DNA from: Streptomyces agglomeratus
GTDB taxonomy: Bacteria; Actinomycetota; Actinomycetes; Streptomycetales; Streptomycetaceae
Reading direction: 5' to 3'
NCBI RefSeq assembly: GCF_001746415.1
Contig: NZ_MEHJ01000001.1
Coordinates: forward strand, 6,640,501 to 6,704,500
Length of the DNA stretch: 64,000 bases
The position numbers and the translations under genes are program-made. Positions 8,218 to 19,057 of this stretch are shown in pieces. Below the pieces are notes generated by a model that saw only the letters and a program-made list of their open reading frames with translations, had not been told where the DNA came from and searched no databases. Within the stretch, counting starts at the first letter, position 1. Every line of letters begins with the position of its first letter.

Positions 8218-8480
8218 GTGCGGGAGAGTCTCCGGTGAACGTGCCGGAGGCGCCGAAGGAGCAAATCCTCCCCGGAATCTCTCAGGCACCCGTACCGCAC
8301 GGACGAGGTCACTCTGGAAAGCAGGACGGGCATCGGACGGGCATGTGCTGGGCAAGAGCGCAGCACCCGTCACGGATCCCTTCCTCACCGACGGTGAAAG
8401 CCGGAACGACCTCGACGTCAGCGACGTACCTACGGTCTTCCGGTGAAGCTCTCAGGTTGAGATGACAGAGGGGGAGGGCC
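8218..8480 (+). ncRNA. tandem glycine riboswitch controlling gcvP
   Basis: Two aptamers can be read in order. The first runs from GCGGGAGAG (8220) through GCCGAAGGAGCAA, ATCTCTCAGGC and GGACGA to CTCTGGAAAG near 8320. The second includes GACGGTGAAAGCC, GAAGCTCTCAGG (8449-8460) and GATGACAGAGGGGGAGG, ending near 8477. These are the conserved cores of the gcvT-type glycine riboswitch, which senses glycine through two aptamers and normally turns on glycine cleavage genes. The gcvP start codon follows about 65 bases later. Boundaries are approximate, and no intrinsic terminator is obvious between the aptamer and the ribosome binding site, so the expression platform may act on translation. Confidence 0.9.
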
Positions 8481-8542
8481 GTCCGGGTACCCGTGCCGTG
8501 GTGCCCCTCGCAGGTCGCGTCAGACCAGGAGGCCTTCCGCAG

Positions 8543-11428
<2,886 letters not shown>

Positions 11429-11469
11429 CGTACGACACGGACGTACGGCGGGACCGTACGCCATGGGTC

Positions 11470-11504
11470 GGGGCCGGTTCGGAGGATTCCTCCGGGCCGG
11501 CCCC
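11470..11504. terminator. bidirectional terminator hairpin after gcvP
   Basis: GGGGCCGG (11470-11477) pairs with CCGGCCCC (11497-11504), and CGGAGG (11480-11485) pairs with CCTCCG (11489-11494) inside it around an ATT loop. It lies between the convergent gcvP and DUF5999 genes and has no clear U-tract, as is common for Streptomyces terminators. Confidence 0.7.
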
Positions 11505-11533
11505 TCGTCGTAGTGAAGCCGTGTGCCGGCCGG

Positions 11534-11857
11534 TCAGGCGGCCCTGACGACGTCGAGCGGACGGTGTGGAGCGATGATCTGGCCGTCCGGCAGCAGCTCA
11601 CCGGTGTCCTCGAAGACGAGGACTCCGTTGCACAGCAGGCTCCAGCCCTGTTCCGGGTGGTGCGCCACAAGACGAGCGGCTTCCCGGTCGGCGGAGTCGG
11701 CAGTCGGGCAGGCTGGCTGGTGCTGGCACATGGAAGGGTTCTTTCGCTGCGTTGTGGTGAGTGTCCCGCGGCTCGATGCGTTGTTCATGGCCGCCCCCCG
11801 TATCAGTCGGTCCGGTCCCAGTGTTGCCCCACGGGCGTCGTTCCGCAGGGATTTCAC
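11534..11857 (-). CDS. DUF5999 family protein
   Basis: The conserved part is a 65-residue domain starting at the internal ATG at 11731: MCQHQPACP, DREAARLVAHHPEQGW, SLLCNGVLVFEDTGELLPDG and APHRPL. This matches the DUF5999 family of small Streptomyces proteins with no known function. The frame extends 42 codons upstream to a GTG at 11857 that has a strong AAGGAG site 7 bases in front, whereas the internal ATG has only a weak GAAAGAA. I therefore give the long form, but the short form (11534-11731) is the part supported by family similarity, and the upstream GTG could be a leader ORF. Confidence 0.65.
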   Translation of the reverse strand: MKSLRNDARGATLGPDRLIRGAAMNNASSRGTLTTTQRKNPSMCQHQPACPTADSADREAARLVAHHPEQGWSLLCNGVLVFEDTGELLPDGQIIAPHRPLDVVRAA

Positions 11858-12107
11858 GGCAGCTCTCCTTACTGATTAATGACGCGTCACTCGTGCGGAC
11901 GGTTCAGCTCAACCGGGGCGTCCCTTCGGGTGGTTCGAGGGGGCCGATACGGGCTAGTCCGATTGGGGGGTGCGAGGGCCGGGCTGGGGGTGCAGGGGCC
12001 GGGCGGCGGCTGAGGGGGCGGGGGCCGGGCGGCACTGTGCCCCGTGGCCGGGGCGGGCACGGGGCACAGGGGACGCGCGGCGGCGCCCGGGAGACGGGCG
12101 GCCGCCG
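11858..12107. other. intergenic, G-rich, with a TGACGCGTCA palindrome
   Basis: No gene is supported here. The 10-base palindrome TGACGCGTCA at 11880-11889 lies 23 bases upstream of the DUF5999 long-form start, where an operator would be expected. Positions 11960-12060 are a run of GGGG/GGGGG blocks that could form a G-quadruplex, but no test is possible from sequence reading. Confidence 0.35.
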
Positions 12108-12707
12108 TCAGGCGGGCTGGCTGAGGAGCGGGACGGCGGGTGGTGTGAGCCGGTGGGTGAGCAGCGGCAGCAGATCGGCTACCCGGTGCGGGCGGTGCGA
12201 GGCGATACCGGGCGGTGCGGGCGCCAGCGGTACGAGCAGGTCCGTCGGCAGCGGCATGGTCTCGGAGGCGTCGACGCCGGCGGCCGGACCGTCGTGCAGC
12301 CACAGAGTGAGCATGTACAGCTCCGGTACGGACAGCAGGCGTGGCTGGTAGCGCTTCGTCATCGCCTCGGCCTGGCGCAGCGCGAGTTCGCTGGAGGCGA
12401 TGTACGGGCCCTCGCAGAAGTGCGAGAACGCCCAGCCGTCGGCGGTGAGCATGGTGTCGGCGGCGGCCACCGTACGATCGCCGCTGCGGATGAGGAACCG
12501 CCAGCCGGTCAGCCGGGTGCGCGGCGGCCTGCCTGACGGGATGATTCCGTCCAGTACGTGGAAGGGGAGCGGGAACTCGGGGCTGAGCGGTCCCTGAGCC
12601 GCACGGAGGGCCGGGGGACGGGCCTCGCGGACGGCGGTGGGGGAACCGAGTGCCGCGAGGACGCTGCGCAGGGCTGGCGCGGGAGCCGGTGGGACAAGCA
12701 GCGGCAT
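12108..12707 (-). CDS. conserved hypothetical protein, Streptomyces-type
   Basis: A 199-residue protein with no family motif that I recognise. The middle (about residues 60-140) is the most protein-like part: GWRFLIRSGDRTVAAADT, FSHFCEGPY and LSVPELYMLTLWLHDG. The N- and C-terminal parts are Ala/Pro/Leu-rich. No signal peptide, membrane helix or metal site is seen. The ATG at 12707 has a GGCGACCC-type weak upstream site. The frame has strongly G/C-biased third positions across its length, which supports coding. It stands alone between two gaps. Confidence 0.6.
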   Translation of the reverse strand: MPLLVPPAPAPALRSVLAALGSPTAVREARPPALRAAQGPLSPEFPLPFHVLDGIIPSGRPPRTRLTGWRFLIRSGDRTVAAADTMLTADGWAFSHFCEGPYIASSELALRQAEAMTKRYQPRLLSVPELYMLTLWLHDGPAAGVDASETMPLPTDLLVPLAPAPPGIASHRPHRVADLLPLLTHRLTPPAVPLLSQPA

Positions 12708-13203
12708 GGTGGGTCGCCTCTCACTTGGGAGACACGGTGATGCGTGGGTGTGCGTGGGCGGTGCGGACGGCGCTGTCTGCGTTTCGGGGTCAGAGGTGGG
12801 CCGCGGGGCGCTGGCCGGGGCGACAACTCTCTGCCTCGTCTGCGGAGTTTATACGAACGGTGTTCACGCCATGTTTCTGCTAGCCGTCGCCCGCATTGCG
12901 GGCAAGGCGGTATCAGGACCATTTCCTGCGGAGAATCTACCCATTCATCGGGGGGTCAGGCCCGTGGCCTGGAAAGTTCCGGCGGCAGCGGTAGGCCGAA
13001 ACTCGTCGGCTATTTTCACCAGCGGCTACCGGGTGGTATCTGCTATCTGCCGCATGCCGAGTGAATGTGCCGCTGAGATCCCCGAACGAGGGTACCTGTT
13101 CATTGGTGGCCGCGGGGCGTTACTGATCAGCCCGTGTGGGCATCATCGACCGTGACGTCAGTACCCGATGCTGTGAGCCGCCCACTCGAGGAGGGATGCT
13201 TCG
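12708..13203. other. intergenic region between divergent genes
   Basis: About 500 bases without a supported gene; codon-position bias disappears here and AT content rises around 12850-13100. It should hold the promoters of the flanking genes. The only structure seen is a short inverted repeat CAGGCC/GGCCTG at 12957-12971 with a 3-base spacer. A clear AGGAGGG ribosome binding site for the next gene is at 13190-13196. Confidence 0.4.
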
Positions 13204-14712
13204 ATGGGGGAGAAGGTCGTGGCAGACGGGTTCGACCTGTCGGACCGGCAGAGGTACCGGAGGAAACTCCAGCAGTGCCTGGAGGGACTGGGGCGACTGC
13301 TGGCGGAGAAGCGCTTCGACCGTCCCAAGAACTTCATGGGGCTGGAGATCGAGCTCAATCTCGCCGGGGCCGACGGTATGCCGAAGATGATGAACGCCGA
13401 GGTGCTGGAGCGGATCGCGAGCCGTGATTTCCAGACCGAACTCGGCATGTTCAATTTGGAAGTAAATATCGTTCCGCACCGGCTGGGAGGCCGGGTATTC
13501 GATCAGCTCGCCGAAGAGCTGCGCACCGGCCTGGGATATGCCCACAGGAAAGCCGAAGAGGTCGACGCGGGCATCGTGATGATCGGAATTCTGCCGACGC
13601 TCGGACGCCACGACCTGGTCTCCGCGAATCTCTCCGACGTCGACCGCTACCAGCTGCTCAACGATCAGATAGTGACTGCGCGCGGTGAGGACTTCACGGT
13701 GGACATCACCGGGGTCGAGCGCTTGAACTGCACCTTCGCCTCGATCGCGCCGGAAGCGGCCTGTACGTCGGTGCAGTTGCACCTCCAGGTCACGCCGGGC
13801 CGGTTCGCGGATGTGTGGAACGCGGCGCAGGCGGTCGCCGGTGTGCAGATCGCACTGGGTGCCAACTCGCCGTTCCTCTTCGGCCGCGAGCTGTGGCGCG
13901 AGTCGCGGCCGCCCCTCTTCCAGCAGGCCACCGACACGCGCCCGCCGGAGCTCCAGGCCCAGGGCGTACGGCCGCGGACCTGGTTCGGCGAGCGGTGGGT
14001 GGACTCGGCGTACGAGCTGTTCGAGGAGAACCTGCGGTACTTCCCGGCCCTGCTGCCGATCTGCGACGACGAGGATCCGCTCCTCGTGCTCGACGACGGC
14101 GGGGTGCCGCGGCTCCAGGAGCTCGTGCTGCACAACGGGACGGTCTACCGCTGGAACCGGCCCGTGTACGGGCTGGTCGACGGCGTACCGCATCTGCGGG
14201 TGGAGAACAGGGTGCTGCCCGCGGGGCCGACCGTGACGGACGTGATCGCCAACGCGGCCTTCTACTACGGGCTGGTGCGGGCTCTCGCCGAGGACGCGCG
14301 GCCGGTGTGGAAGCGGCTGCCCTTCGAGGCCGCCGAGGAGAACTTCGACACCGCCTGCCGTCTCGGGATCGAGGCGGAGATCATCTGGCCGAAGGCGGGC
14401 CGCGCGGGCGGGACCACGCGGGTGCCGGCCGTCAGGCTCGTACGGGACGAACTGCTGCCACTGGCCGCTGCCGGGCTCGACGCCTGGGGCATCGAGCCCG
14501 CCGACCGGGACTACTACCTCGGCGTCATCGAGCAGCGGTGCAGGCGGCGCGTGAACGGTGCCTCCTGGCAGGTGGACACCTACCACCGCGCTCTGGAGGC
14601 CGGCCTGGAACGCGAAGCCGCGCTGGCCGCCATGACGCGCCGCTACAGCGAGCTGATGCACCAGGGCGACCCGGTGCACACCTGGCCGGTGGGTTTCCCG
14701 GGGCGGGCGTGA
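13204..14712 (+). CDS. glutamate-cysteine ligase family (GCS2) protein
   Basis: A 502-residue soluble enzyme of the carboxylate-amine ligase/GCS2 type. FMGLEIELNL at about residues 40-49 is the metal/nucleotide-binding start of the family, ELGMFNLEVN at about 79-88 the second Glu/Asn block, and LGANSPFLFG at about 218-227 a third conserved block. Members join glutamate to an amine or cysteine with ATP. The length (about 500) is longer than YbdK (about 370) and matches a Streptomyces subgroup of unknown substrate. ATG 13204 has AGGAGGG 7 bases upstream. It is not part of the cysteine-using PKS-NRPS cluster, being 14 kb away with many unrelated genes between. Confidence 0.75.
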   Translation: MGEKVVADGFDLSDRQRYRRKLQQCLEGLGRLLAEKRFDRPKNFMGLEIELNLAGADGMPKMMNAEVLERIASRDFQTELGMFNLEVNIVPHRLGGRVFDQLAEELRTGLGYAHRKAEEVDAGIVMIGILPTLGRHDLVSANLSDVDRYQLLNDQIVTARGEDFTVDITGVERLNCTFASIAPEAACTSVQLHLQVTPGRFADVWNAAQAVAGVQIALGANSPFLFGRELWRESRPPLFQQATDTRPPELQAQGVRPRTWFGERWVDSAYELFEENLRYFPALLPICDDEDPLLVLDDGGVPRLQELVLHNGTVYRWNRPVYGLVDGVPHLRVENRVLPAGPTVTDVIANAAFYYGLVRALAEDARPVWKRLPFEAAEENFDTACRLGIEAEIIWPKAGRAGGTTRVPAVRLVRDELLPLAAAGLDAWGIEPADRDYYLGVIEQRCRRRVNGASWQVDTYHRALEAGLEREAALAAMTRRYSELMHQGDPVHTWPVGFPGRA

Positions 14713-15106
14713 GGTGCGCCGGGGGAGGCCGGCGGGTCTGATCAGGAGGTCCGGCCCGCCTCTGTGATCGCCGCGTCCGCGTCCGCGTCCGCGCCGGCGC
14801 TCAAGACGACGGGGTGGCGACGGCGAGCGTGCCGCGTTGAGCTGGTGAACCGGACCTGGTGCCGTGCTTCGCCGCGCCGTCGGGCAAGCTGTGACGTCCC
14901 ATGACGGTGGAGCCCCTCCTCGAACCGTGGATCTCGATCGATTCGAAGAATCTCGACGATGTCGACGATCTCGGCAGGGGAGAGGGTTTCGCCACCTGGA
15001 AAGGCGCTCGTCTCCCGGCCTGTCGCGCGGGATCTTCGTACCCGCGATCGAGACCCTGGCGGGGCGTAGTCGGGGATGAGGCGGGATTTCTGAACTGGAG
15101 GCTGGT
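14713..15106. other. intergenic region with a GCGTCC hexamer repeat
   Basis: Nearly 400 bases without a supported gene. Three perfect copies of GCGTCC are at 14773-14790. The downstream gene has a TGGAGG ribosome binding site ending just before 15101. Short frames here have no codon bias or recognisable protein. Confidence 0.4.
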
Positions 15107-15913
15107 GTGCGGGCAGAGGCGGGGCGGGTGGCTGATTTTCCTCCGGAGCAGGGGGTGACGCGACAGATCCTGCGGATCGAAGTGCTCATCGTCCTCGCGC
15201 TGTCACTGGGCGCGAGTGGGGTGTCGTCCCTGATCAGGTTTGTCGGAGCCGTCACCGAACCGGGCGGGCTCAAGGACCAGGCGGCGAAACTCAATACGTC
15301 CGCCGCGCCCGGGCGGCCATGGCTGGACCTCGCCTGGCAGTTGTTCGGTGTCGCGTCGGCGCTGGCGCCCGTCGTGCTGGTCGCGTACCTGCTGATGCGC
15401 GAGGGGAAGGGGCTGCGCGCGATCGGCTTCGACCGAACGCGGCCGTGGCCGGACCTGGGGCGGGGCACGCTGGTCGCGGCGGGCATCGGCAGCGCCGGGC
15501 TCGCGTTCTACCTGGTCGCCATCGAGTCGGGGTTCAACCTCACGGTGGTGCCGGAATCGCTGCCGCCGGTGTGGTGGAAGTTCCCTGTGCTGGTCCTGTC
15601 CGCGATGCAGAACTCCGTACTGGAGGAAGTCATCGTCGTTGGATATCTGCTGCGCAGACTCGATCAGTTGGGGTGGTCTCCCAGAGCCTCTCTGGCGGCG
15701 AGTTCCGTGCTGCGCGGGTCGTACCACCTCTACCAGGGGATCGGCGGGTTCGTCGGCAACATGGTGATGGGCGCCGTCTTCGTGCTGCTGTACCGGCGCT
15801 GGGGGCGTGTGGGGCCGCTGGTGGTGGCCCATACGCTGCTCGACGTGGGGGCGTTCGTGGGGTACGCGCTGCTGGTGGGCAAGGTGGGGTGGCTGCCGAC
15901 TTTGCAGACGTGA
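15107..15913 (+). CDS. CPBP family intramembrane protease-like protein
   Basis: A 268-residue polytopic membrane protein with about seven to eight hydrophobic segments. The CPBP signature is present as NSVLEEVIVVGYLLRRL (about residues 168-184), SYHLYQG (about 204-210) and HTLLDVGAF (about 244-252), giving the Glu-Glu and two His residues that form the glutamic protease site of Rce1/CPBP proteins. The usual Arg in EExxxR is replaced (EEVIVV), so activity is less certain. The GTG at 15107 follows a GGAGG site. The family includes CAAX-type proteases and bacteriocin immunity proteins; the role here is unknown. A terminator follows at 15928. Confidence 0.8.
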   Translation: MRAEAGRVADFPPEQGVTRQILRIEVLIVLALSLGASGVSSLIRFVGAVTEPGGLKDQAAKLNTSAAPGRPWLDLAWQLFGVASALAPVVLVAYLLMREGKGLRAIGFDRTRPWPDLGRGTLVAAGIGSAGLAFYLVAIESGFNLTVVPESLPPVWWKFPVLVLSAMQNSVLEEVIVVGYLLRRLDQLGWSPRASLAASSVLRGSYHLYQGIGGFVGNMVMGAVFVLLYRRWGRVGPLVVAHTLLDVGAFVGYALLVGKVGWLPTLQT

Positions 15914-15927
15914 GAAGGGCGTGAGCA

Positions 15928-15954
15928 GGGGCGTACGGAAGATCCGTACGCCCC
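15928..15954 (+). terminator. intrinsic terminator after the CPBP gene
   Basis: A perfect 12-base-pair stem (15928-15939 with 15943-15954), GGGGCGTACGGA against TCCGTACGCCCC, with a 3-base loop and TTTT immediately after. This is the clearest canonical terminator in the window. Confidence 0.85.
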
Positions 15955-15970
15955 TTTTCGGTGTTTGGCC

Positions 15971-15994
15971 GGTGCCGGTGCCGGTGCCGGTGCC
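15971..15994. repeat. GGTGCC hexamer tandem repeat
   Basis: Four perfect copies of GGTGCC in the gap between the convergent CPBP and PhzF genes. It is too short and regular for CRISPR and is noncoding; probably a slippage-prone microsatellite. Confidence 0.8.
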
Positions 15995-16034
15995 TGTTCG
16001 GGTCTCGGGCCGGCGCGTGCCGGTCGGCGGGTGG

Positions 16035-16862
16035 TCAGGTGAGCAGGTCGCCGTCGATGACGGTGACGGCGCGGCCGGTCAGCAGGGTGCGGTCGTCGCG
16101 CAGCGAGGTGACGACGCGGCCGGAGCGGGCGGACGCCTGGAGGCCGGTCAGTTCGAGGCGGCCGAGGCGTGCCGACCAGAACGGGGCGAGGGCCGTGTGC
16201 GCGCTGCCGGTCACCGGGTCCTCGTCGATCCCGAGCCGGGGGAAGAAACAGCGCGAGACGAAGTCGTAGCCGAGGGCGGGATCTTCGGCTGCGGCTGTCG
16301 CGATGATGCCGCGCTCGGAGTGCGCCACGAGGCCGGCGAAGTCGGGGGTGAGCGCGCGTACGGTGCGCTCGTCGGCCAGCTCGATGAGCAGGTCACCGAT
16401 GTGCGGCCCGGTGTCGTGGGCCGAGAGGACGTCCGCGCCCAGGGCCTCGCCGATGCCGTCGGGGACCGCGGCGGCTGTGAGCGGTGCGGTCGGGAAGTCC
16501 AGGGTGAAGGCGCCGTCTTCTCCGGCGGCGGCGGTGAGGATCCCGCAGAGCGCCGAGAAACGCACGGCGTCCTTGCCGGCGGCGGCGCCCGTGGAGTGCA
16601 GGACGTGGGCCGTGGCCAGGGTGGCGTGGCCGCACATGGCGACCTCGGCGGTCGGGGTGAACCAGCGCAGCGCCCAGTCGGCGTCGCCGCCCGGGGGGAG
16701 CGGGTGCGCGAAGGCTGTCTCGGAGAGGTTCACCTCGGCGGCCACCTGCTGGAGCCAGGCGTCGTCGGGAAACGTGCCGGAGTCCAGCAGAAGCACTCCG
16801 GCTGGATTGCCGGCGAAGGGCCGGTCGGTGAAGGCGTCGACGATTCGAATCCGCATGGCCAT
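16035..16862 (-). CDS. PhzF family isomerase/epimerase-like protein
   Basis: A 275-residue PhzF-fold protein with the full signature: VDAFTDRPFAGNPAGV (residues about 8-23), the catalytic-Glu region NLSETAF (about 45-51), TPTAEVAMCGHATLATA (about 71-87) and the C-terminal DEDPVTGSAH (about 210-219). PhzF enzymes are diaminopimelate-epimerase-like acid/base isomerases; the substrate is unknown, and no phenazine genes are nearby. The start is the ATG at 16862 (MAMRIR), with 16856 as an alternative. It is divergent from the PadR gene across a 157-base gap, so the regulator may control it. Confidence 0.85.
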   Translation of the reverse strand: MAMRIRIVDAFTDRPFAGNPAGVLLLDSGTFPDDAWLQQVAAEVNLSETAFAHPLPPGGDADWALRWFTPTAEVAMCGHATLATAHVLHSTGAAAGKDAVRFSALCGILTAAAGEDGAFTLDFPTAPLTAAAVPDGIGEALGADVLSAHDTGPHIGDLLIELADERTVRALTPDFAGLVAHSERGIIATAAAEDPALGYDFVSRCFFPRLGIDEDPVTGSAHTALAPFWSARLGRLELTGLQASARSGRVVTSLRDDRTLLTGRAVTVIDGDLLT

Positions 16863-16950
16863 GAACGTATGGGTCGGGCAAAGCCGCAGGCCAAGGCCAA
16901 TTCGGAATGACTGGCCCCTTTGGTGGGGGTCCTTGGCGTGTCGGGAGTGC

Positions 16951-16979
16951 TTGCCCGGTGAATCGTTCCGATATATCGT
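16951..16979 (+). promoter_or_regulatory. probable PadR promoter with overlapping palindrome
   Basis: TTGCCC (16951-16956) and TATCGT (16974-16979) are 17 bases apart. The perfect palindrome CGATATATCG at 16969-16978 sits on the -10 box, where a PadR-type autorepressor would block transcription. A related TATCG is repeated a few bases downstream (GGTATCGCG). Confidence 0.45.
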
Positions 16980-17019
16980 TGGGGTATCGCGACAGATCAA
17001 CGATGGAAGGAGCGTAGCG

Positions 17020-17607
17020 ATGCGTTCACATGGACATGGGGACTGCGGGCCTGGCCATCGCGGTCGGGGTGACTTCGAGGCGCGGCGTGCCGCCTTCGGT
17101 CCTTTCGGGCCGCCGTTCGGCGGGCCGTGGAGCGGTGGCGGACGCGGCAGGGGCGGCCCCAGGGGAAGGGCGCGGCGCGGCGACGTGCGCGCGTCGATCC
17201 TGGCGCTGCTGGCCGACCGGCCCATGCACGGTTACGAGATGATCCAGGAGATCGGCGAGCGCAGTGGCGGGGCCTGGCGTCCCAGTCCGGGCTCGGTCTA
17301 CCCGACGCTCCAGCTGCTCGAGGACGAGGGTCTCATCGTCAGTGAGAGCGAGGGCGGCAAGAAGCTGTTCACGCTCACCGACGCCGGGCGCACCGAAGTC
17401 GAGGCGGGGCCGCAGGCTCCGTGGGAGGAAGCGGGGCGCGGGGTCGACTGGGAGACGATGAACGAGGTCCGTCAGGCTGGCTTCGGGCTGATGGAGGCGT
17501 TCGGCCAGGTCTGGAAGACCGGCTCCGCCGAGCAGCGGAAGAAGGCTCTCGCCGTCGTCAACGAGTCCCGCAAGAAGCTCTACCTGATCCTGGCCGACGA
17601 GGACTGA
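17020..17607 (+). CDS. PadR family transcriptional regulator
   Basis: A 195-residue PadR regulator. The N-terminus (1-55) is His/Gly/Phe/Pro-rich; the winged helix starts at RRGDVRASILALLADRPMHGYEMIQEI (beginning about residue 58), followed by SPGSVYPTLQLLEDEGL and the wing. The C-terminal dimerisation helices run to about 195. PadR proteins repress promoters in response to phenolics, drugs or unknown signals. ATG 17020 has GGAAGGAG 8 bases upstream. It is divergent to phzF and carries a palindrome at its own promoter, suggesting autorepression. A strong hairpin follows. Confidence 0.9.
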   Translation: MRSHGHGDCGPGHRGRGDFEARRAAFGPFGPPFGGPWSGGGRGRGGPRGRARRGDVRASILALLADRPMHGYEMIQEIGERSGGAWRPSPGSVYPTLQLLEDEGLIVSESEGGKKLFTLTDAGRTEVEAGPQAPWEEAGRGVDWETMNEVRQAGFGLMEAFGQVWKTGSAEQRKKALAVVNESRKKLYLILADED

Positions 17608-17633
17608 GGTCAGCGGGAGCGGCAAGGGCGGAC

Positions 17634-17661
17634 GGCGCCCCGCGGGCATCCGCGGGGCGCC
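17634..17661. terminator. terminator hairpin after the PadR gene
   Basis: A perfect 12-base-pair stem, GGCGCCCCGCGG (17634-17645) against CCGCGGGGCGCC (17650-17661), with loop GCAT. It lies between the convergent PadR and SRPBCC genes and can serve both. Confidence 0.75.
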
Positions 17662-17752
17662 GGCTCGCGTCCGGGGCTGTGGTCCGGGGCTGAATCCTCG
17701 TTCCTGGCGAGATCTCGGCCTGAGTGAGTCTCCGGCCCGGGCGGGTCCCGTC

Positions 17753-18181
17753 TCAGGTGACCAGGCCGGCGAGCTTGCGCAGCGACTCGCTCAGGGCGGC
17801 GCCCGCCGAGTCCTTGAGCTTGCCCGCCATCAGTGAGACGGCCGCGCCCGTGAACTCCCCCTCGATCCGCACGAGGGCGCCGTCGCCGTCCGGTGTGAGC
17901 GAGTAGCGGATGGCGAGGTTGACGCCCATCGGCCCCTTGCCCCTGGTGGTGAGCAGCCGGGCCGGCTCCAGCTCCTCCACCGTCCAGGTGACCTCCGCGG
18001 GGAAGCCCATGAGCTTCATGTTCTCGTCGTACGTCGCCGAGACCTCCAGCGTGGCCGGGCCGCCCTTGGGGAAGCTGGTGTGGGTCGCGTTCCACTCTGC
18101 GTACGACGTGAAGTCCGTCAGCCGCGCCCAGATCTTCTCGGCCGGCGCCCCGATGTGTGCCTCCGCGCTGGCTTCGGCCAT
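17753..18181 (-). CDS. SRPBCC family protein
   Basis: A 142-residue START/SRPBCC-fold protein: it begins with the typical first strand and helix, AHIGAPAEKIWARLTDFTSYAEWN, has paired strands in the middle, and ends in the long C-terminal helix (about residues 110-142, AGKLKDSAGAALSESLRKLAGLV). Such proteins bind hydrophobic ligands; CoxG-like and Rv0910-like members look similar. No catalytic residues can be named. The start at 18181 has a GAAGGGG site 7 bases upstream; a longer frame to 18292 lacks one. Confidence 0.75.
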   Translation of the reverse strand: MAEASAEAHIGAPAEKIWARLTDFTSYAEWNATHTSFPKGGPATLEVSATYDENMKLMGFPAEVTWTVEELEPARLLTTRGKGPMGVNLAIRYSLTPDGDGALVRIEGEFTGAAVSLMAGKLKDSAGAALSESLRKLAGLVT

Positions 18182-18480
18182 GCGACCACCCCTTCTCGTC
18201 GGCTGTCCTCGGCTGGTGTGGCTGTCGTCGGCAGTCGTCGCCGGCTCTCGTTCGCTGTGTGTCGCGGAACGTAGCCGGGTGGCGTGAAACATTCAATGCT
18301 GATGAACCGTCAGATTGAGTGGGCCTCGCGTCTTCCCAGTCCCGGTCGTCGTGTTGTCCCGATATCCCTGGTCTCATCCGTAAGGAGGAGGCAGGGTGCG
18401 GCGTTGCCCAACTTCGGTGGGATGCGCGAATGCTCCCCGGCGGGGATGCTCCCGCGAGCGGCGGCTGATGAGGTGGGAGT
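18182..18480. other. intergenic region between divergent genes
   Basis: About 300 bases that separate the SRPBCC gene from the Clp N-domain gene. The stretch near 18285-18320 is less GC-rich than the surroundings and is the likely promoter region. I see no gene and no strong palindrome. Confidence 0.35.
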
Positions 18481-19017
18481 GTGCAAAGCCGTACCCCACG
18501 GGTTCCCCAGCAGACCGCGCCACATCGTGCGGACAGCGAAGCCAGGCTCACCGCCGAGCTCACGTCGGTCGTCGCGGGCGCGCGCAGGCGGGCGCTGCGG
18601 GACGGCGACCGGCAGGTCGACACCGCGCACCTGCTCCACTCGCTGATCGAGACCGACCCGGACGTCCGGGCCGCCTTCGACGGGGGTACGCCGCAGATCG
18701 CCCGGGTGCTCGGCTATCTCGTGCAGCGCAGCATCGGGTACGGGCTGCGCTGGCAGGGCGCGGTGGAGGATTCCGGCAACGTGACCGGGGCGCGGGACCC
18801 CGTGGGCCTTGCGGGCTGGTCGCCCGCCGCCGCCGCGGCCATGGAGAGGGCGCTGGGACTGGCCGCGGCGCGCGGCGACCGGCGTGCCCGCGGGCTCGAT
18901 CTGCTCGCCGTACTCGCGGCGGACACCGAGTGCCGAGCGGTCGAGGTGCTGAGGCGCGGCGGTGTGGACACGGACCTGCTGGCCGGGCGCCTCTGTGCGG
19001 CGTCTCGTCAGGCGTAA
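18481..19017 (+). CDS. Clp N-terminal repeat domain protein
   Basis: A 178-residue protein made of two Clp-N-like repeats: LTSVVAGARRRAL with DTAHLLHSLIETDPDV (about residues 25-65), and SPAAAAAMERALGLAAARGD with RGLDLLAVLAADTECRAVEVL (about 118-165). There is no AAA+ ATPase domain, so this is a stand-alone adaptor-type domain like others common in Streptomyces; it may bind Clp substrates, but that is inference. The GTG at 18481 starts the frame. A DMT transporter gene follows 41 bases downstream, possibly in the same transcript. Confidence 0.75.
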   Translation: MQSRTPRVPQQTAPHRADSEARLTAELTSVVAGARRRALRDGDRQVDTAHLLHSLIETDPDVRAAFDGGTPQIARVLGYLVQRSIGYGLRWQGAVEDSGNVTGARDPVGLAGWSPAAAAAMERALGLAAARGDRRARGLDLLAVLAADTECRAVEVLRRGGVDTDLLAGRLCAASRQA

Positions 19018-19057
19018 CGGGGATGAGGCTCCTGACCTCGAATGGCATGATGTCCCG

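Noticed and set aside
8235..8465. Short plus-strand frame before gcvP
   Set aside because: It lies entirely within the tandem glycine riboswitch aptamers, a structured RNA.
13204..14712. GCS2-like ligase as cysteine supplier to the PKS-NRPS cluster
   Set aside because: It is 13 kb from the cluster edge, separated by many unrelated units, and the family does not make cysteine.
16035..16862. PhzF as evidence for phenazine biosynthesis
   Set aside because: No other phenazine genes are present; stand-alone PhzF-fold proteins are widespread.
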